From: JAFAGO01 sp031987605
Lineage (GTDB): Bacteria; Bacteroidota; Bacteroidia; Flavobacteriales; Weeksellaceae
NCBI GenBank assembly: GCA_031987605.1
Contig: DALZZF010000004.1
Span: 62,001 to 126,000 of the forward strand
DNA length: 64,000 bases
Direction: 5' to 3'
This document shows positions 43,144 through 52,428 of the stretch, piece by piece. Each line of letters starts with the position of its first letter. Position 1 is the stretch's first letter. Below the pieces are notes generated by a model. The model searched no databases. It was not told the origin of the DNA and saw only the letters and a program-made list of their open reading frames with translations. The position numbers were made by a program, and so were the translations under genes.

Positions 43144-44511
43144 GTGCAAATCCTCAATCCCCAATACACCAAAAGAACGCTGCAACTGGCTGTACCTGTA
43201 ATGATTACGCAACTCGGTCAGGTTTCTGTAAATCTTTTCGATACCATAATTGTTGGCAAACTTTTAGGTGCGGATGCATTGGCTTCCGTTTCACTTGGCA
43301 ACGCCATTTTCTTCAGTATTTTTGTTTTTGCATTGGGAATGTCCTTTGCAATTCCACCACTGGTTTCCGAAGCACATGCCAAAAACGATCATACGGAAAT
43401 CAACCGTATTACCCGACACGGATTTATCATCAACCTATCAGTAGGAATTATTCTGATGATTCTTTTGCTGGCAGCCACACCTTTGCTGTACCACATGAAT
43501 CAGCCGCCACAAATTATTCCGGATACCATTTCGTTTTTGCAGATTATGGCTTACAGCATTCTTCCTTTCATGGTTTTTCAAACGTTGCGCGAAACTTCAG
43601 AAGGACTTTCGTATACTATTGGAGTAACCAAAGCCACGATTATTGCTAATATTCTGAATATCGCCCTGAATTATGTTTTTATAAAAGGAATGTTCGGATT
43701 TCCGCCAATGGGAGTTAAAGGTTCCGCTCTCGCCACTTTATGTTCACGGGTTTTTATGATGATTTTTTTGTATTATGTTCTTAAAAATGAAAAATCCACG
43801 AAACGATATATTGAAGAATTCAGTTTAAAAGTGAAACTTTTTTCAAAATCATTATTCCGGAAAATGATAAAAATCGGGATTCCGACCGCTTTACAAATGT
43901 TTTTTGAAGTTACCGCTTTTGCAGCTGCGGCATTCATCTGCGGACTCATTTCTGCACACGATATTGCATCACACCAAATTGCGCTCAGCATGGCTTCATT
44001 TACCTTTAATCTCTGCATCGGTTTCAGTGTGGCTTCTACGGTAATGATCGGGAATCGTCTGGGCGAAAGAAATTTTGTTGAACTTCGCAAACAGGGCATC
44101 AATAATCTGAAAATTGTTTTTCTGTTTATGCTGTTCTGCGGATTAATTTTTATTCTCGGCCGGAACATTCTTCCTACATTTTTCACAAGATCAGGCGAAA
44201 CTGAAGTAATTGCACTGGCATCAAAGCTTTTGATTATCGCCGCTTTATTTCAACTTTCGGATGGAGTTCAGGTGGTGGCTTTAGGTTGTTTGCGCGGAAT
44301 TCAGGATGTAAAAATCCCGAGTATTCTTACTTTTATTGCCTATTGGCTGATTACCATTCCTTTGGGCTATTATTTATGCGTAACGTTAGAAATGGGCGCT
44401 TTCGGAATGTGGATTGCGCTTGGCTTAGGACTTACCATTTCCGCTTTTTTACTGGTAATCCGATTTTTAAATCTGAGCAAAAGAAGAATTAAAAGCCATC
44501 AGAAATATTGA
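43144..44511 (+). CDS. MATE-family efflux transporter
   Basis: 455 residues with about 12 TM segments in two halves, exporting cationic compounds or drugs by Na+ or H+ antiport across the inner membrane. The first helix starts at KRTLQLAVPVMITQLGQV; the inter-half region (about residues 225-245) is basic. No ATG precedes the first helix: the GTG at 43144 (or TTG at 43126 in the preceding terminator) must be the start. The substrate is not predictable from sequence. Its start region overlaps the terminator of the upstream regulator gene. Confidence 0.9.
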   Translation: MQILNPQYTKRTLQLAVPVMITQLGQVSVNLFDTIIVGKLLGADALASVSLGNAIFFSIFVFALGMSFAIPPLVSEAHAKNDHTEINRITRHGFIINLSVGIILMILLLAATPLLYHMNQPPQIIPDTISFLQIMAYSILPFMVFQTLRETSEGLSYTIGVTKATIIANILNIALNYVFIKGMFGFPPMGVKGSALATLCSRVFMMIFLYYVLKNEKSTKRYIEEFSLKVKLFSKSLFRKMIKIGIPTALQMFFEVTAFAAAAFICGLISAHDIASHQIALSMASFTFNLCIGFSVASTVMIGNRLGERNFVELRKQGINNLKIVFLFMLFCGLIFILGRNILPTFFTRSGETEVIALASKLLIIAALFQLSDGVQVVALGCLRGIQDVKIPSILTFIAYWLITIPLGYYLCVTLEMGAFGMWIALGLGLTISAFLLVIRFLNLSKRRIKSHQKY

Positions 44512-44815
44512 GGTTAAGGGATGTTTAATATTTTACCAAAATTTTTTATATAACTTCAGAAAATCATTTTTACTAAATTTTGCTCTTTTGAGCATATCAT
44601 TGCGATGAACAAAGCAATAAACTTGCTTTTTTTGATTTATCCCGATAAATATCTTCAAGCATGGAGAATAAAATCCAACTCAAAACAGCTAAAAAAATTT
44701 AAACAGACTCTTAGCCAAAATTTATTGTAAGTTTTGGCTAAAGCCAATCAATATTCCTTTTTAAAATGGGCTAAAGCCCATTCCATCGAGGTTTTTATAA
44801 ACCATAATAATTTTA
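44512..44815. repeat. 304-bp spacer with nested small hairpins
   Basis: No gene. Inverted repeats: TAGCCAAAA/TTTTGGCTA (44712-44720, 44732-44740), TTGGCT-AA-AGCCAA (about 44735-44748) and TGGGCT-AA-AGCCCA (44767-44780). The GGCTAAAGCC theme is repeated, as in other hairpin clusters of this window. The rest is AT-rich. Confidence 0.55.
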
Positions 44816-46498
44816 CTACTTCACAATTTTCCTGTTTATAGTTTCTCCTGTTCTCGTAGTTCCTGTTACAATATAAATACCTTTCGCAAGATTAGCAATA
44901 TTTACAGATTTGCTGTTAGAAAAAATTTGTTTTACAACTTTTCCCGAAAGGTCTGTTATTTTTACTTTTGATATTTCTTCTGAAAAATGAAGAATGTCTA
45001 TTACGGGATTTGGATAAATTGCAATCTTCTTTTTATTAATATCTGATAATGACATTTCTCCACCGAATTCATAGGCACCCAAATCAATATTCACATTAAC
45101 TAATCTCGGGTTTCCTTCTATATCTTTATCCAATATAAGATTTCCGCCCTCGTTTTCATAAAGTGTATTATTTCCTGCATTTATTAGCGGACTCCCACTT
45201 GCAAGTGAAAAATCATTGTTTTGCGAATCCGAGAATACAAGAAGGGAAGTATCTGTTCCGTCAATATTGCCAGAACCACCACCACTGATGTTTAATCCTT
45301 CGATAATGCTGTGGTAAATTATTGTGGGCTGAAAATTTATACCATTATTAAAATCAGCGGTATTAGACCAAATGATACTATTTCTAAATTGTGCATTTCC
45401 AGCAACTCCTCCTCCTAATGAAGATATATTCTTACTAATTGTGCAGTTTGTTATTTTAGCAATTGTATTTACAAATGGTTGGGAAATTATTCCTCCACCG
45501 GAACTGTTAGCCGAATTGTTACTAATCACAGTGTTCAATAAATTGAGAGTACCCAAATAATTGTGAACACCACCACCTGTAAGATTTGTTGCATTATAAC
45601 TAATATTACTGTTATTTATACTGATTGTACCTGTATATAAATATATTCCACCTCCACTCATATTTTGTGAATAATTTCCAATTATTTTACAGTTGTGCAT
45701 ACTTATATTCCCAGATTGCTGATAGATTCCTCCACCGTATTTCATTGTATTCAAATTCTGATTTATTGAGCAATTATTAAGAATGAGAGTACCATTAATC
45801 GTGTAAATTCCAGCACCTAAATCTGTTGCTGTATTTCCTATGAATATTACATTACTTAAAGTAAGCGTTCCATTAATATTAAAAATACCGGCTCCATAAG
45901 CACGATTAATAGAACTATTGCCAATCTGAATTGTAAATGCACCAGTTGCAGAACCTCCTGTTATTTTAAGACCATCTATCAATGTCGTTCCTCTGTTGAT
46001 AATGATATGATGAGCGTTTTCCGTAGAATTTGAAATAGTTAAGGTTTTTCCGATTCCGGCAACAATGTCATCTCCATTGAAATCTCCACTAAGAACAGTA
46101 GAATTAACAATTATATCACGCTGGTCAATAGAAGTTTCCACTCCAGAAAATCCGCCATATAGGGAAACATTGTCTTTCATCACAAAAGCATTATCGCGAT
46201 TATTGAGTTCTATGACATCAAGATTATCTGCGGGTCTAATTGGTTTGTAGACTCCTGCAGCAATCCAAATCTGGGTATTAGGAGAGGCTATATTTATCAT
46301 AGCCTGTATATCAGATGAAGCATTTTCCCAACTACTACCATCTTGCATTCCCGTTCCTATAGGTTTAACGAAAAGAATAGTGGATGCTATCTTTTTCTTA
46401 ACTCCTAAAATATTATCAGTTGTTAGAGTAAGATTTATTGCAAAGCCATTAGTTGCAATAAGTACAAACACAAAGAGAAAAATTGCTTTTTTCATCAT
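44816..46498 (-). CDS. T9SS-exported right-handed beta-helix protein
   Basis: 560 residues. Signal peptide 1-20 (GFA-I); a parallel beta-helix domain (about 60-430) built of repeating strands with GGGIY, GAGIF, NCSI and SNNSA turns, as in polymorphic outer-membrane/pectate-lyase-like repeat proteins; a LGAYEFGG block that often ends such domains; and a C-terminal T9SS type A sorting domain (IAIYPNPVIDIL, LAKGIYIV). It is probably cell-surface attached and may act as an adhesin; no catalytic residues were identified. Start at either of two adjacent ATGs (46498 or 46495). Confidence 0.88.
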   Translation of the reverse strand: MMKKAIFLFVFVLIATNGFAINLTLTTDNILGVKKKIASTILFVKPIGTGMQDGSSWENASSDIQAMINIASPNTQIWIAAGVYKPIRPADNLDVIELNNRDNAFVMKDNVSLYGGFSGVETSIDQRDIIVNSTVLSGDFNGDDIVAGIGKTLTISNSTENAHHIIINRGTTLIDGLKITGGSATGAFTIQIGNSSINRAYGAGIFNINGTLTLSNVIFIGNTATDLGAGIYTINGTLILNNCSINQNLNTMKYGGGIYQQSGNISMHNCKIIGNYSQNMSGGGIYLYTGTISINNSNISYNATNLTGGGVHNYLGTLNLLNTVISNNSANSSGGGIISQPFVNTIAKITNCTISKNISSLGGGVAGNAQFRNSIIWSNTADFNNGINFQPTIIYHSIIEGLNISGGGSGNIDGTDTSLLVFSDSQNNDFSLASGSPLINAGNNTLYENEGGNLILDKDIEGNPRLVNVNIDLGAYEFGGEMSLSDINKKKIAIYPNPVIDILHFSEEISKVKITDLSGKVVKQIFSNSKSVNIANLAKGIYIVTGTTRTGETINRKIVK

Positions 46499-46985
46499 TA
46501 TATTATTAAGTTAAAAATTTTATTTTGCAGCAAAGATACCTAAAAAAGAAAGTATAGAAAAAAACAGTGTATCCATATTTCATACTGTTAGTAATGGTTC
46601 TGGAAGACCAATAAAATGCAACGGAAGAGATACGCTTTTCAGCGCACTTTGTAATCCATTCTGCATTTTACCAGATTTAGATTAACAAGACTTTTAAAAT
46701 ACTAAATACTTTACGGTTGTTGAAAACCTGGCTAGCAATAGAAAAAGGTATAAAATAAAATACGCCGAAATTGTAGATATGAAAGCCGTAATAAAATAGT
46801 TGTTTATGAACAGGTATTTTTTCAATAAACAATTTTGAACATATCATGAATTTTTCACAAAATAGCCTAACAGAAACACACCCGAATAAATTCGAAGTTA
46901 TTAATTGTTGGAAAAACAGTTTTTTATCGACTTTTATAAAACTGTAAAGCATTGATTGAATATCAAATCATCAACGATCTATTTT
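46499..46985. other. 487-bp spacer without a supported gene
   Basis: A 91-codon minus-strand frame (46677-46952) lacks any recognisable domain, has a composition like AT-rich non-coding DNA and no promoter box. The plus strand shows fragmentary coding-like runs interrupted by stops (for example around 46740-46930), so decayed DNA is possible. Nothing can be named. Confidence 0.4.
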
Positions 46986-49391
46986 TTACAGTTTAAATTC
47001 AAGTTTTACATTAAAAAATCTTCCCGTTAAACGCACCGGAACCGGATACATGTAACTGGACGTAACATCTGTAATCCATTGATTTGCCACGGTATTATTA
47101 ATATTGAATGCATTGAAAATCTGGACACCCAAAATCAGTTCATCAAAATTACTCCAGAAACCTCCGCCTTTTACTTTATTGTCTTTCTGATCGATGAAAA
47201 CTTTGGAAAGACCGATGTCCACTCTTTTATATGAAGGCAAAGTTCTGCGGAATTCATACGGATCCGAGAACAATGGCGCACCGTTTGGAAGTCCGCTTGC
47301 GTATGTTAAAGTAAGATTCACTCTCATGCTCGGGAATTTCGGCATATAATCCTGATAAAATAATGAAAAACGGAATCGCTGATCGGTTGGTCTTTCAATT
47401 TTACCTCTTCCGTCAATATCTTCAAAAACACGGGCATAACTTGCAGAAATCCAAGAATCAACACCTGGAACAAATTCTCCGAAAAGCCGTGTATCAATTC
47501 CGTAGGCGTACCCTTCAGAATTATTTTTTCCGGTATAGCGAATCCGAACATTATCCAGATAATACGGAATCAGATTATCCAATTTTTTATAATAGGCTTC
47601 CGTTGTTAATTTGAACGGACGATCGGCCATTTTAAATTCATAATCGTTGGCTACAATAAACTGAATTGAACGCTGGGATTTAATATCTGAATTAAAATTC
47701 CCGTCCAAATCTTTAATCTCTTTATAATACGGTGCCTGATAATAAATACCTCCCGAAATCCGGAACAGCATATCCGCATCCCAATCCGGTTTTATAGCAA
47801 ACTGCGCTCTTGGTGAAATAATCGTTTCATCATTGAAAGTCCAGTGTGCAGCACGAACTCCGGCATTTACAAAAACTTTGCTGCTTCCCCAGTTGAATTT
47901 TTTAGAAAACTGTGCATATCCGGAAAAACGCGTCGGTTTAATGTGATTGTTTCCTGAAATTAAATATCTCAGTTTCAAATCGGAAGCATCCAGATTTCCC
48001 GGCAAAACAAAATCTCTCGGCGTGCTGTATCCTAAAGAATCTATGAGTTGCCATTCGTTTGTTAAATCCCTCAAATTTTCTTTTTCCAGCTTCACTCCTA
48101 CTTCATAATCGGTATTTGCATCCGGTGAAAACTTCGTTCTGAACTGTGAACCGAAAGTTTTTACCAACAGATCATTTCTGGCATGATCGATTTGTCCGCC
48201 CACATCATACGACGTTACAGGATCTCCGGTTTCCGGATCAAAGGTTTGAAGAAGATAGGCAGAAGCGATGGAATAATATTCCTTTTCCCGGTTTTGGTAG
48301 GCAAAATTATCCAGTGTAAACGACCATTTTTTATTGGGTTTGAAATTTACCGATGCTGTTCCCATCATGTTTTTATATTGGTCATCTTCCTTTCCATCAT
48401 AGAAAACGGTAAGTTTTATGGGCATTTGTACCGTTCCGAAATCCACATCTTTCTGTTTCGGAATCATTTCGTAATCGTTTTTACTATAAAATCCGATGAA
48501 GGAAATATTCCATTTCGGGTTGATGTCGTAGTTGATGTACGTTTGAAGATCCATGTACTGCGGATTGAAATCGGTATCTTCATTCAGCGTGTTCAGCACC
48601 AGATTGGTATTTCGGTAACGCCCGGAAATAATGGCCGAAAGTTTTTTATCCTTTGATGCAAAACCGGTGGTTAATCGTCCTCCAATTAAACTGGCTTCTC
48701 CGGAAACCTCAAATTTCGTGGGTCTTCTGTAATACACATTCAGTGCAGACGACATTTTATCGCCGTATTTCGCTTCAAAACCACCTGCAGAAAAATTGAC
48801 CATTCCCACCATATCAGGATTGATGACACTCATTCCTTCCTGAAGAGAATTTCGAACTAAGAACGGACGATAAATTTCGATATCATTAATATAGATCAGG
48901 TTTTCATCGTAATTTCCACCACGCACCATGTATTGTGAAGAAAGTTCGGCATTGCTGTTTACGCCGGGCAAAGCTTTAATTAAAGTTTCCACGCCACCAC
49001 CTAAAGAAGCAACTTGCTGGGCTTCTTTCGCAGAAATCTCAATGGAAGTAAGATCGGTTACTTTTACCTTTGCTTTTTTCTGAAATACCACCTCTTCAAT
49101 TGCCGTTTCGCGAACGCTTTTCAGGAAAAGAACGTTTACATTCTGAACTTTTGGCGAAGTTTTCACCGTTTTGGAAAAGCCTTTAAAACCTTCCTTTTCC
49201 ACACTTAAGGTCTGCTCTGAATCGGCAATCGGAATTTTTAGCGTTCCGTTTTCTGCAGTGGTATAATTTTCATTGTTGTAGGAAACATGGGCATCGGCAA
49301 CAGGGCTTCCGTTTTCATCAAGAATTTTGAGGTTAATCTGTGCCAGTGAAAAAAGGGGCAGCAGAAACAGGAGTAAAGTGATCTTTTTCAA
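46986..49391 (-). CDS. TonB-dependent receptor with N-terminal carboxypeptidase-regulatory domain
   Basis: 801-residue outer-membrane receptor. Signal peptide 1-17 (SLA-Q), a CarboxypepD_reg-like domain (about 19-95), plug (about 110-220, with SLGGGVETLIKALPGVNSN and SSQYMVRGGNYDENLIYIND) and a barrel ending in LEFKL. It has no SusD partner and stands alone, so the ligand is unknown; the short plug/barrel type occurs in siderophore, metal and peptide receptors. Confidence 0.92.
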   Translation of the reverse strand: MKKITLLLFLLPLFSLAQINLKILDENGSPVADAHVSYNNENYTTAENGTLKIPIADSEQTLSVEKEGFKGFSKTVKTSPKVQNVNVLFLKSVRETAIEEVVFQKKAKVKVTDLTSIEISAKEAQQVASLGGGVETLIKALPGVNSNAELSSQYMVRGGNYDENLIYINDIEIYRPFLVRNSLQEGMSVINPDMVGMVNFSAGGFEAKYGDKMSSALNVYYRRPTKFEVSGEASLIGGRLTTGFASKDKKLSAIISGRYRNTNLVLNTLNEDTDFNPQYMDLQTYINYDINPKWNISFIGFYSKNDYEMIPKQKDVDFGTVQMPIKLTVFYDGKEDDQYKNMMGTASVNFKPNKKWSFTLDNFAYQNREKEYYSIASAYLLQTFDPETGDPVTSYDVGGQIDHARNDLLVKTFGSQFRTKFSPDANTDYEVGVKLEKENLRDLTNEWQLIDSLGYSTPRDFVLPGNLDASDLKLRYLISGNNHIKPTRFSGYAQFSKKFNWGSSKVFVNAGVRAAHWTFNDETIISPRAQFAIKPDWDADMLFRISGGIYYQAPYYKEIKDLDGNFNSDIKSQRSIQFIVANDYEFKMADRPFKLTTEAYYKKLDNLIPYYLDNVRIRYTGKNNSEGYAYGIDTRLFGEFVPGVDSWISASYARVFEDIDGRGKIERPTDQRFRFSLFYQDYMPKFPSMRVNLTLTYASGLPNGAPLFSDPYEFRRTLPSYKRVDIGLSKVFIDQKDNKVKGGGFWSNFDELILGVQIFNAFNINNTVANQWITDVTSSYMYPVPVRLTGRFFNVKLEFKL

Positions 49392-49492
49392 ATCAAACAG
49401 TTTTTAAACGTCTAAAGATATTAAAAATAGGCTCTTTAACAAAAATAAAACAAGAAAAATCATCAAAATACAAATCACAAAAATAGGAGTAT

Positions 49493-50844
49493 TTAAGCGT
49501 GATTCTGATTATTCTTTTTTCTTATTTCTGTAAGGTAAGTTTCTTTAAGAACGTAGTACAATGAATGTCGGTTTACAATCATGGAAGCAATGGAAGAAAT
49601 CATTCCGGCAAGCATCAGATGGAAAATCAAAGAGTGGCGGTCGGTCATTTCGAGTACGATAATGGCGGAAGTAAAGGGAGCTCTCGTAATTCCAGTAAGG
49701 AACGCCACCATGCCGCATAGTACAACAATATTGGTTTCGCTAGGAGATAGATGTATCCACCCCGAAATCACCGAACCTATTGAAGCACCAGCAGATAGCG
49801 CTGGAGCAAAAATTCCGCCTGCACCTCCCGACGTAAATGAAAGCGCAGAACCCGCCATTCTCAGNNNNNNNNNNTGTCATCGGTAAAAAGGATTCTGTCC
49901 ATAATACCTTTACCTGAACCCAATGCCTCCCTGCTGATAAAATATGCCATAAAAGCAAGTAAAAGTCCGGAAATGACAAGAAAAACAATATGTTGACGGT
50001 CTGATTTAAGATTTTTGGATTTCCACTTGTTGATTTCTAACATGATCACAGAAAGACGGCTTGCCATAATTCCTGAAATACCTGCTACCAAAATCACAGG
50101 AAATAGCACCCACAAAGTTGTTTCCTGCGTTTTCGGATAACCGAGATATAAATAAGAACCAGCAAGTGTTTGTGAAGTAAGTCCTGCAATGATTACTGCG
50201 GTAAAAAGTGCCGTTTTAAAGTAATTGATATGCGTTTTCGATAATTCTTCAACAGCGAAAACAATTCCTCCAAGTGGTGTATTGAATGCGGCAGAAAGTC
50301 CTGCTGCCGCTCCCGTCATAATCATATTTTTTTTAGAAATTTTCGGCCACCATTTCGGAAGACACTCGTTCACTTTTCTGAAAACTGAACCGGCCAGCTG
50401 AATCGTAGGACCTTCACGACCAACGACACCTCCGCCCATTACAAGAACTACCGATGAAAGAACTTTCATAAAGATAATTTTCATGCTGAGAAAATGAAAA
50501 ATCTTCTTATTTTCTTTGGGATTTGCCAACTCTATGGCCGCCATTACCTGTGGAATTCCACTTCCTTTGGCATATGGAGCAAATTTTTTCACCAACCACC
50601 AAGAAAGTACAAACGCAGCGGGCGTGATCATAAATACACTCCATAAATGCCATTCCAGAATTTTTTGAAGCATCACCTCCGCCCAATGGAATACCTGTGC
50701 ATAAAATACAGCAATAAGACCGGTAATTACAGAACCAATCCAAAAAGGAACAGCCTGAAGAAGATTGTTCTTCAGCTGTTCATTTCTAATGTTATCAAAT
50801 GAATGTTTAAGTACTCTCCGGACTACAGTAAAAATCCTCCACAT
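49493..50844 (-). CDS. ClC-type chloride channel/transporter, interrupted by an assembly gap
   Basis: Two halves of one ClC protein lie either side of a 10-N run. The N-terminal part (from ATG 50844) carries GSGIPQ and the gate motif GREGPT; the C-terminal part carries GGAGGIFAPALSAGASIG and the last helices. These are the three selectivity-filter motifs of the family. Reading across, the frames only join if the missing segment is 3n+2 bases, so the 10 N is a placeholder; by comparison with relatives some 15-25 residues are probably missing. No evidence that the gene is broken in the organism. It follows kdsA by 19 bp. Confidence 0.88.
49865..49874. other. Assembly gap (10 N)
   Basis: A run of exactly ten N inside the ClC gene. 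Its length is incompatible with the reading frames on both sides, so it marks a scaffold join of unknown size. Confidence 0.95.
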
Positions 50845-50863
50845 ACCACCGATTTTTATATGA

Positions 50864-51685
50864 TTATAATACGGCTTCTCTTACTTTTGTCAGTTTTGCA
50901 AGTAAATCGTCGAGCAAATCCAGTTTCAGCATATTTGCTCCGTCGGATTTTGCACAGGACGGATCGGGATGCGTTTCGATGAAAATTCCGTCTGCACCTA
51001 CGGCAATTGCTGCTTTTGCAATGGTTTCTATCAGTTCCGGTCTTCCGCCTGTAACGCCGGAATTCTGGTTGGGTTGCTGCAAAGAATGGGTAACATCCAT
51101 AATGACGGGAGCGTAATTTCTCATCGTTGGAATTCCTCTGAAATCCACCACCAAATCGGTATATCCGAATGAATTTCCACGCTCGATAATCGCTACTTTA
51201 TCATTTCCTGAATCCAGCACTTTTTGAACGGCAAATTTCATGGATTCCGGAGAGAGAAACTGTCCTTTTTTCAAAGTTACGGCTTTTCCCGTTTTCGCGG
51301 CAGCAACCAGCAAATCGGTTTGCCTTACGAGAAATGCAGGAATCTGAAGCACATCTACATACTGCGCTGCCAAAGCGGCGTGTTCGTTTTCGTGAATGTC
51401 GGTTGTGGTCGGAATATTGTACTTCTCTCCTACTTTTTTCAAGATTTCAAGGGCATTTTCATCGCCAATTCCGGTAAAGGAATCTACTCTGGATCGGTTG
51501 GCTTTTTTAAAACTTCCTTTAAAAATATACGGAATATTGTATTTATCGGACAGCTTTACGATATGGTCTGCAATTTCCATTGCCATTTCTTCGCTTTCAA
51601 TGGCGCAAGGTCCTGCAATCAGGAAAAAGTTTTTGGAATCTTTGTGATGAATTTTATCTAAAGACTGAATAAAAGTATTGTTCAT
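50864..51685 (-). CDS. kdsA: 3-deoxy-8-phosphooctulonate synthase (Kdo-8-P synthase)
   Basis: Condenses arabinose 5-phosphate with phosphoenolpyruvate to Kdo-8-phosphate, the precursor of LPS core Kdo. The 273-residue barrel enzyme shows LIAGPCAIES, FKGSFKKANRS, IPAFLVRQTDLL, LKKGQFLSPE and the C-terminal ETHPDPSCAKSDGANM. The Cys in the GPCAIES and DPSCAKSD parts can be metal ligands in class II enzymes. Full length. It lies in a run with a DUF1697 gene (5 bp upstream) and the ClC gene. Confidence 0.95.
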   Translation of the reverse strand: MNNTFIQSLDKIHHKDSKNFFLIAGPCAIESEEMAMEIADHIVKLSDKYNIPYIFKGSFKKANRSRVDSFTGIGDENALEILKKVGEKYNIPTTTDIHENEHAALAAQYVDVLQIPAFLVRQTDLLVAAAKTGKAVTLKKGQFLSPESMKFAVQKVLDSGNDKVAIIERGNSFGYTDLVVDFRGIPTMRNYAPVIMDVTHSLQQPNQNSGVTGGRPELIETIAKAAIAVGADGIFIETHPDPSCAKSDGANMLKLDLLDDLLAKLTKVREAVL

Positions 51686-51690
51686 TTTTC

Positions 51691-52221
51691 TTATTTATAA
51701 AGCTTTGCAGCTATTTTTTCAAAGGTATTGATATTTCTTGAGGTGAATTGGTCTTTCATATTTTTACGGCCTAAAATTTTCCCGAATTCTGATTCCAGCG
51801 TATTTCCTTTTGGGGTTTTCCAATAAAAACTGGCATCGATAATTTCGGCTGCTTCACCGGTTGATTTTCTGCATTTTTCAAATTCTTTTTTCAATATATT
51901 TTCAACATCCGGATTTGCAATAAACGTGTAAATATGAAAATCTTCCTGTTTCTGAAACGGAGAATTTTTCAGGATATTTTCAATTTCAGTCTGATTTCGG
52001 ATAAAAAGGAAAGCCTCATAATTAAAATGTTCCGACATTGCCGATTGCAGCTTTTTTTTCAGTGTATCATGATTTTCATCCGATTCAAAAAGAATATTCC
52101 CGGATGCCAGAACAGAAGAAACATTCTGCACACCTGCGCTTTTAAATACATCGCAAACTTCCGCCATTTTCATATTGGTTCCTTTTACGTTTACGCCGCG
52201 AAGAAATGCACAGAATTTCAT
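51691..52221 (-). CDS. DUF1697 protein
   Basis: 176-residue soluble protein. The N-terminus FCAFLRGVNVKGTNMKMAEV and the following SVLASGNILFES are characteristic of DUF1697; the C-terminal SRNINTFEKIAAKL completes the family pattern. The function is unknown; structures of relatives show a ferredoxin-like fold. It is 5 bp upstream of kdsA, so cotranscribed, though a role in LPS cannot be assumed. Confidence 0.9.
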   Translation of the reverse strand: MKFCAFLRGVNVKGTNMKMAEVCDVFKSAGVQNVSSVLASGNILFESDENHDTLKKKLQSAMSEHFNYEAFLFIRNQTEIENILKNSPFQKQEDFHIYTFIANPDVENILKKEFEKCRKSTGEAAEIIDASFYWKTPKGNTLESEFGKILGRKNMKDQFTSRNINTFEKIAAKLYK

Positions 52222-52360
52222 GGATTGGTTTTGGGTTTAAGGTTTGAATTTAGATTTCTGCGAAATGACAAACGTTGTGTTTAAAGTTTTTTTCATCTTT
52301 TTCAAGATATGAAATTATCCTGTAACCTCTATAAAAATATCTTCACTAATTTAACTCAAT

Positions 52361-52428
52361 TCTTCCCACTCCCATCTTCCATCTTCCATCTTCCATCTTC
52401 CATCTTCCCATCTTCCCATCTCCCAACA
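52361..52428. repeat. Heptanucleotide repeat after the GT-C gene stop
   Basis: On the minus strand GATGGAA-type units (with GATGGGA variants) run tandemly for about nine copies, starting within 5 nt of the TGA stop of the GT-C gene. The four central copies are exact. Same family as 6957-6998. The rest of the spacer to the DUF1697 gene holds nothing recognisable. Confidence 0.85.

Noticed and set aside
46740..46930. Possible insertion sequence remnant
   Set aside because: Fragmentary frames only; no terminal repeats, target duplication or recognisable transposase motif.
46677..46952. 91-codon minus-strand ORF
   Set aside because: No domain, no promoter box, Phe/Ile-rich composition expected from translated AT-rich DNA.
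49493..49858. Separate short ClC-like gene starting at ATG 49858
   Set aside because: The Met lies in mid-domain directly beside an N gap; it is the C-terminal part of the interrupted ClC gene.
52361..52428. Possible CRISPR array
   Set aside because: Units of 7 nt without spacers and no cas genes nearby; a simple tandem repeat.
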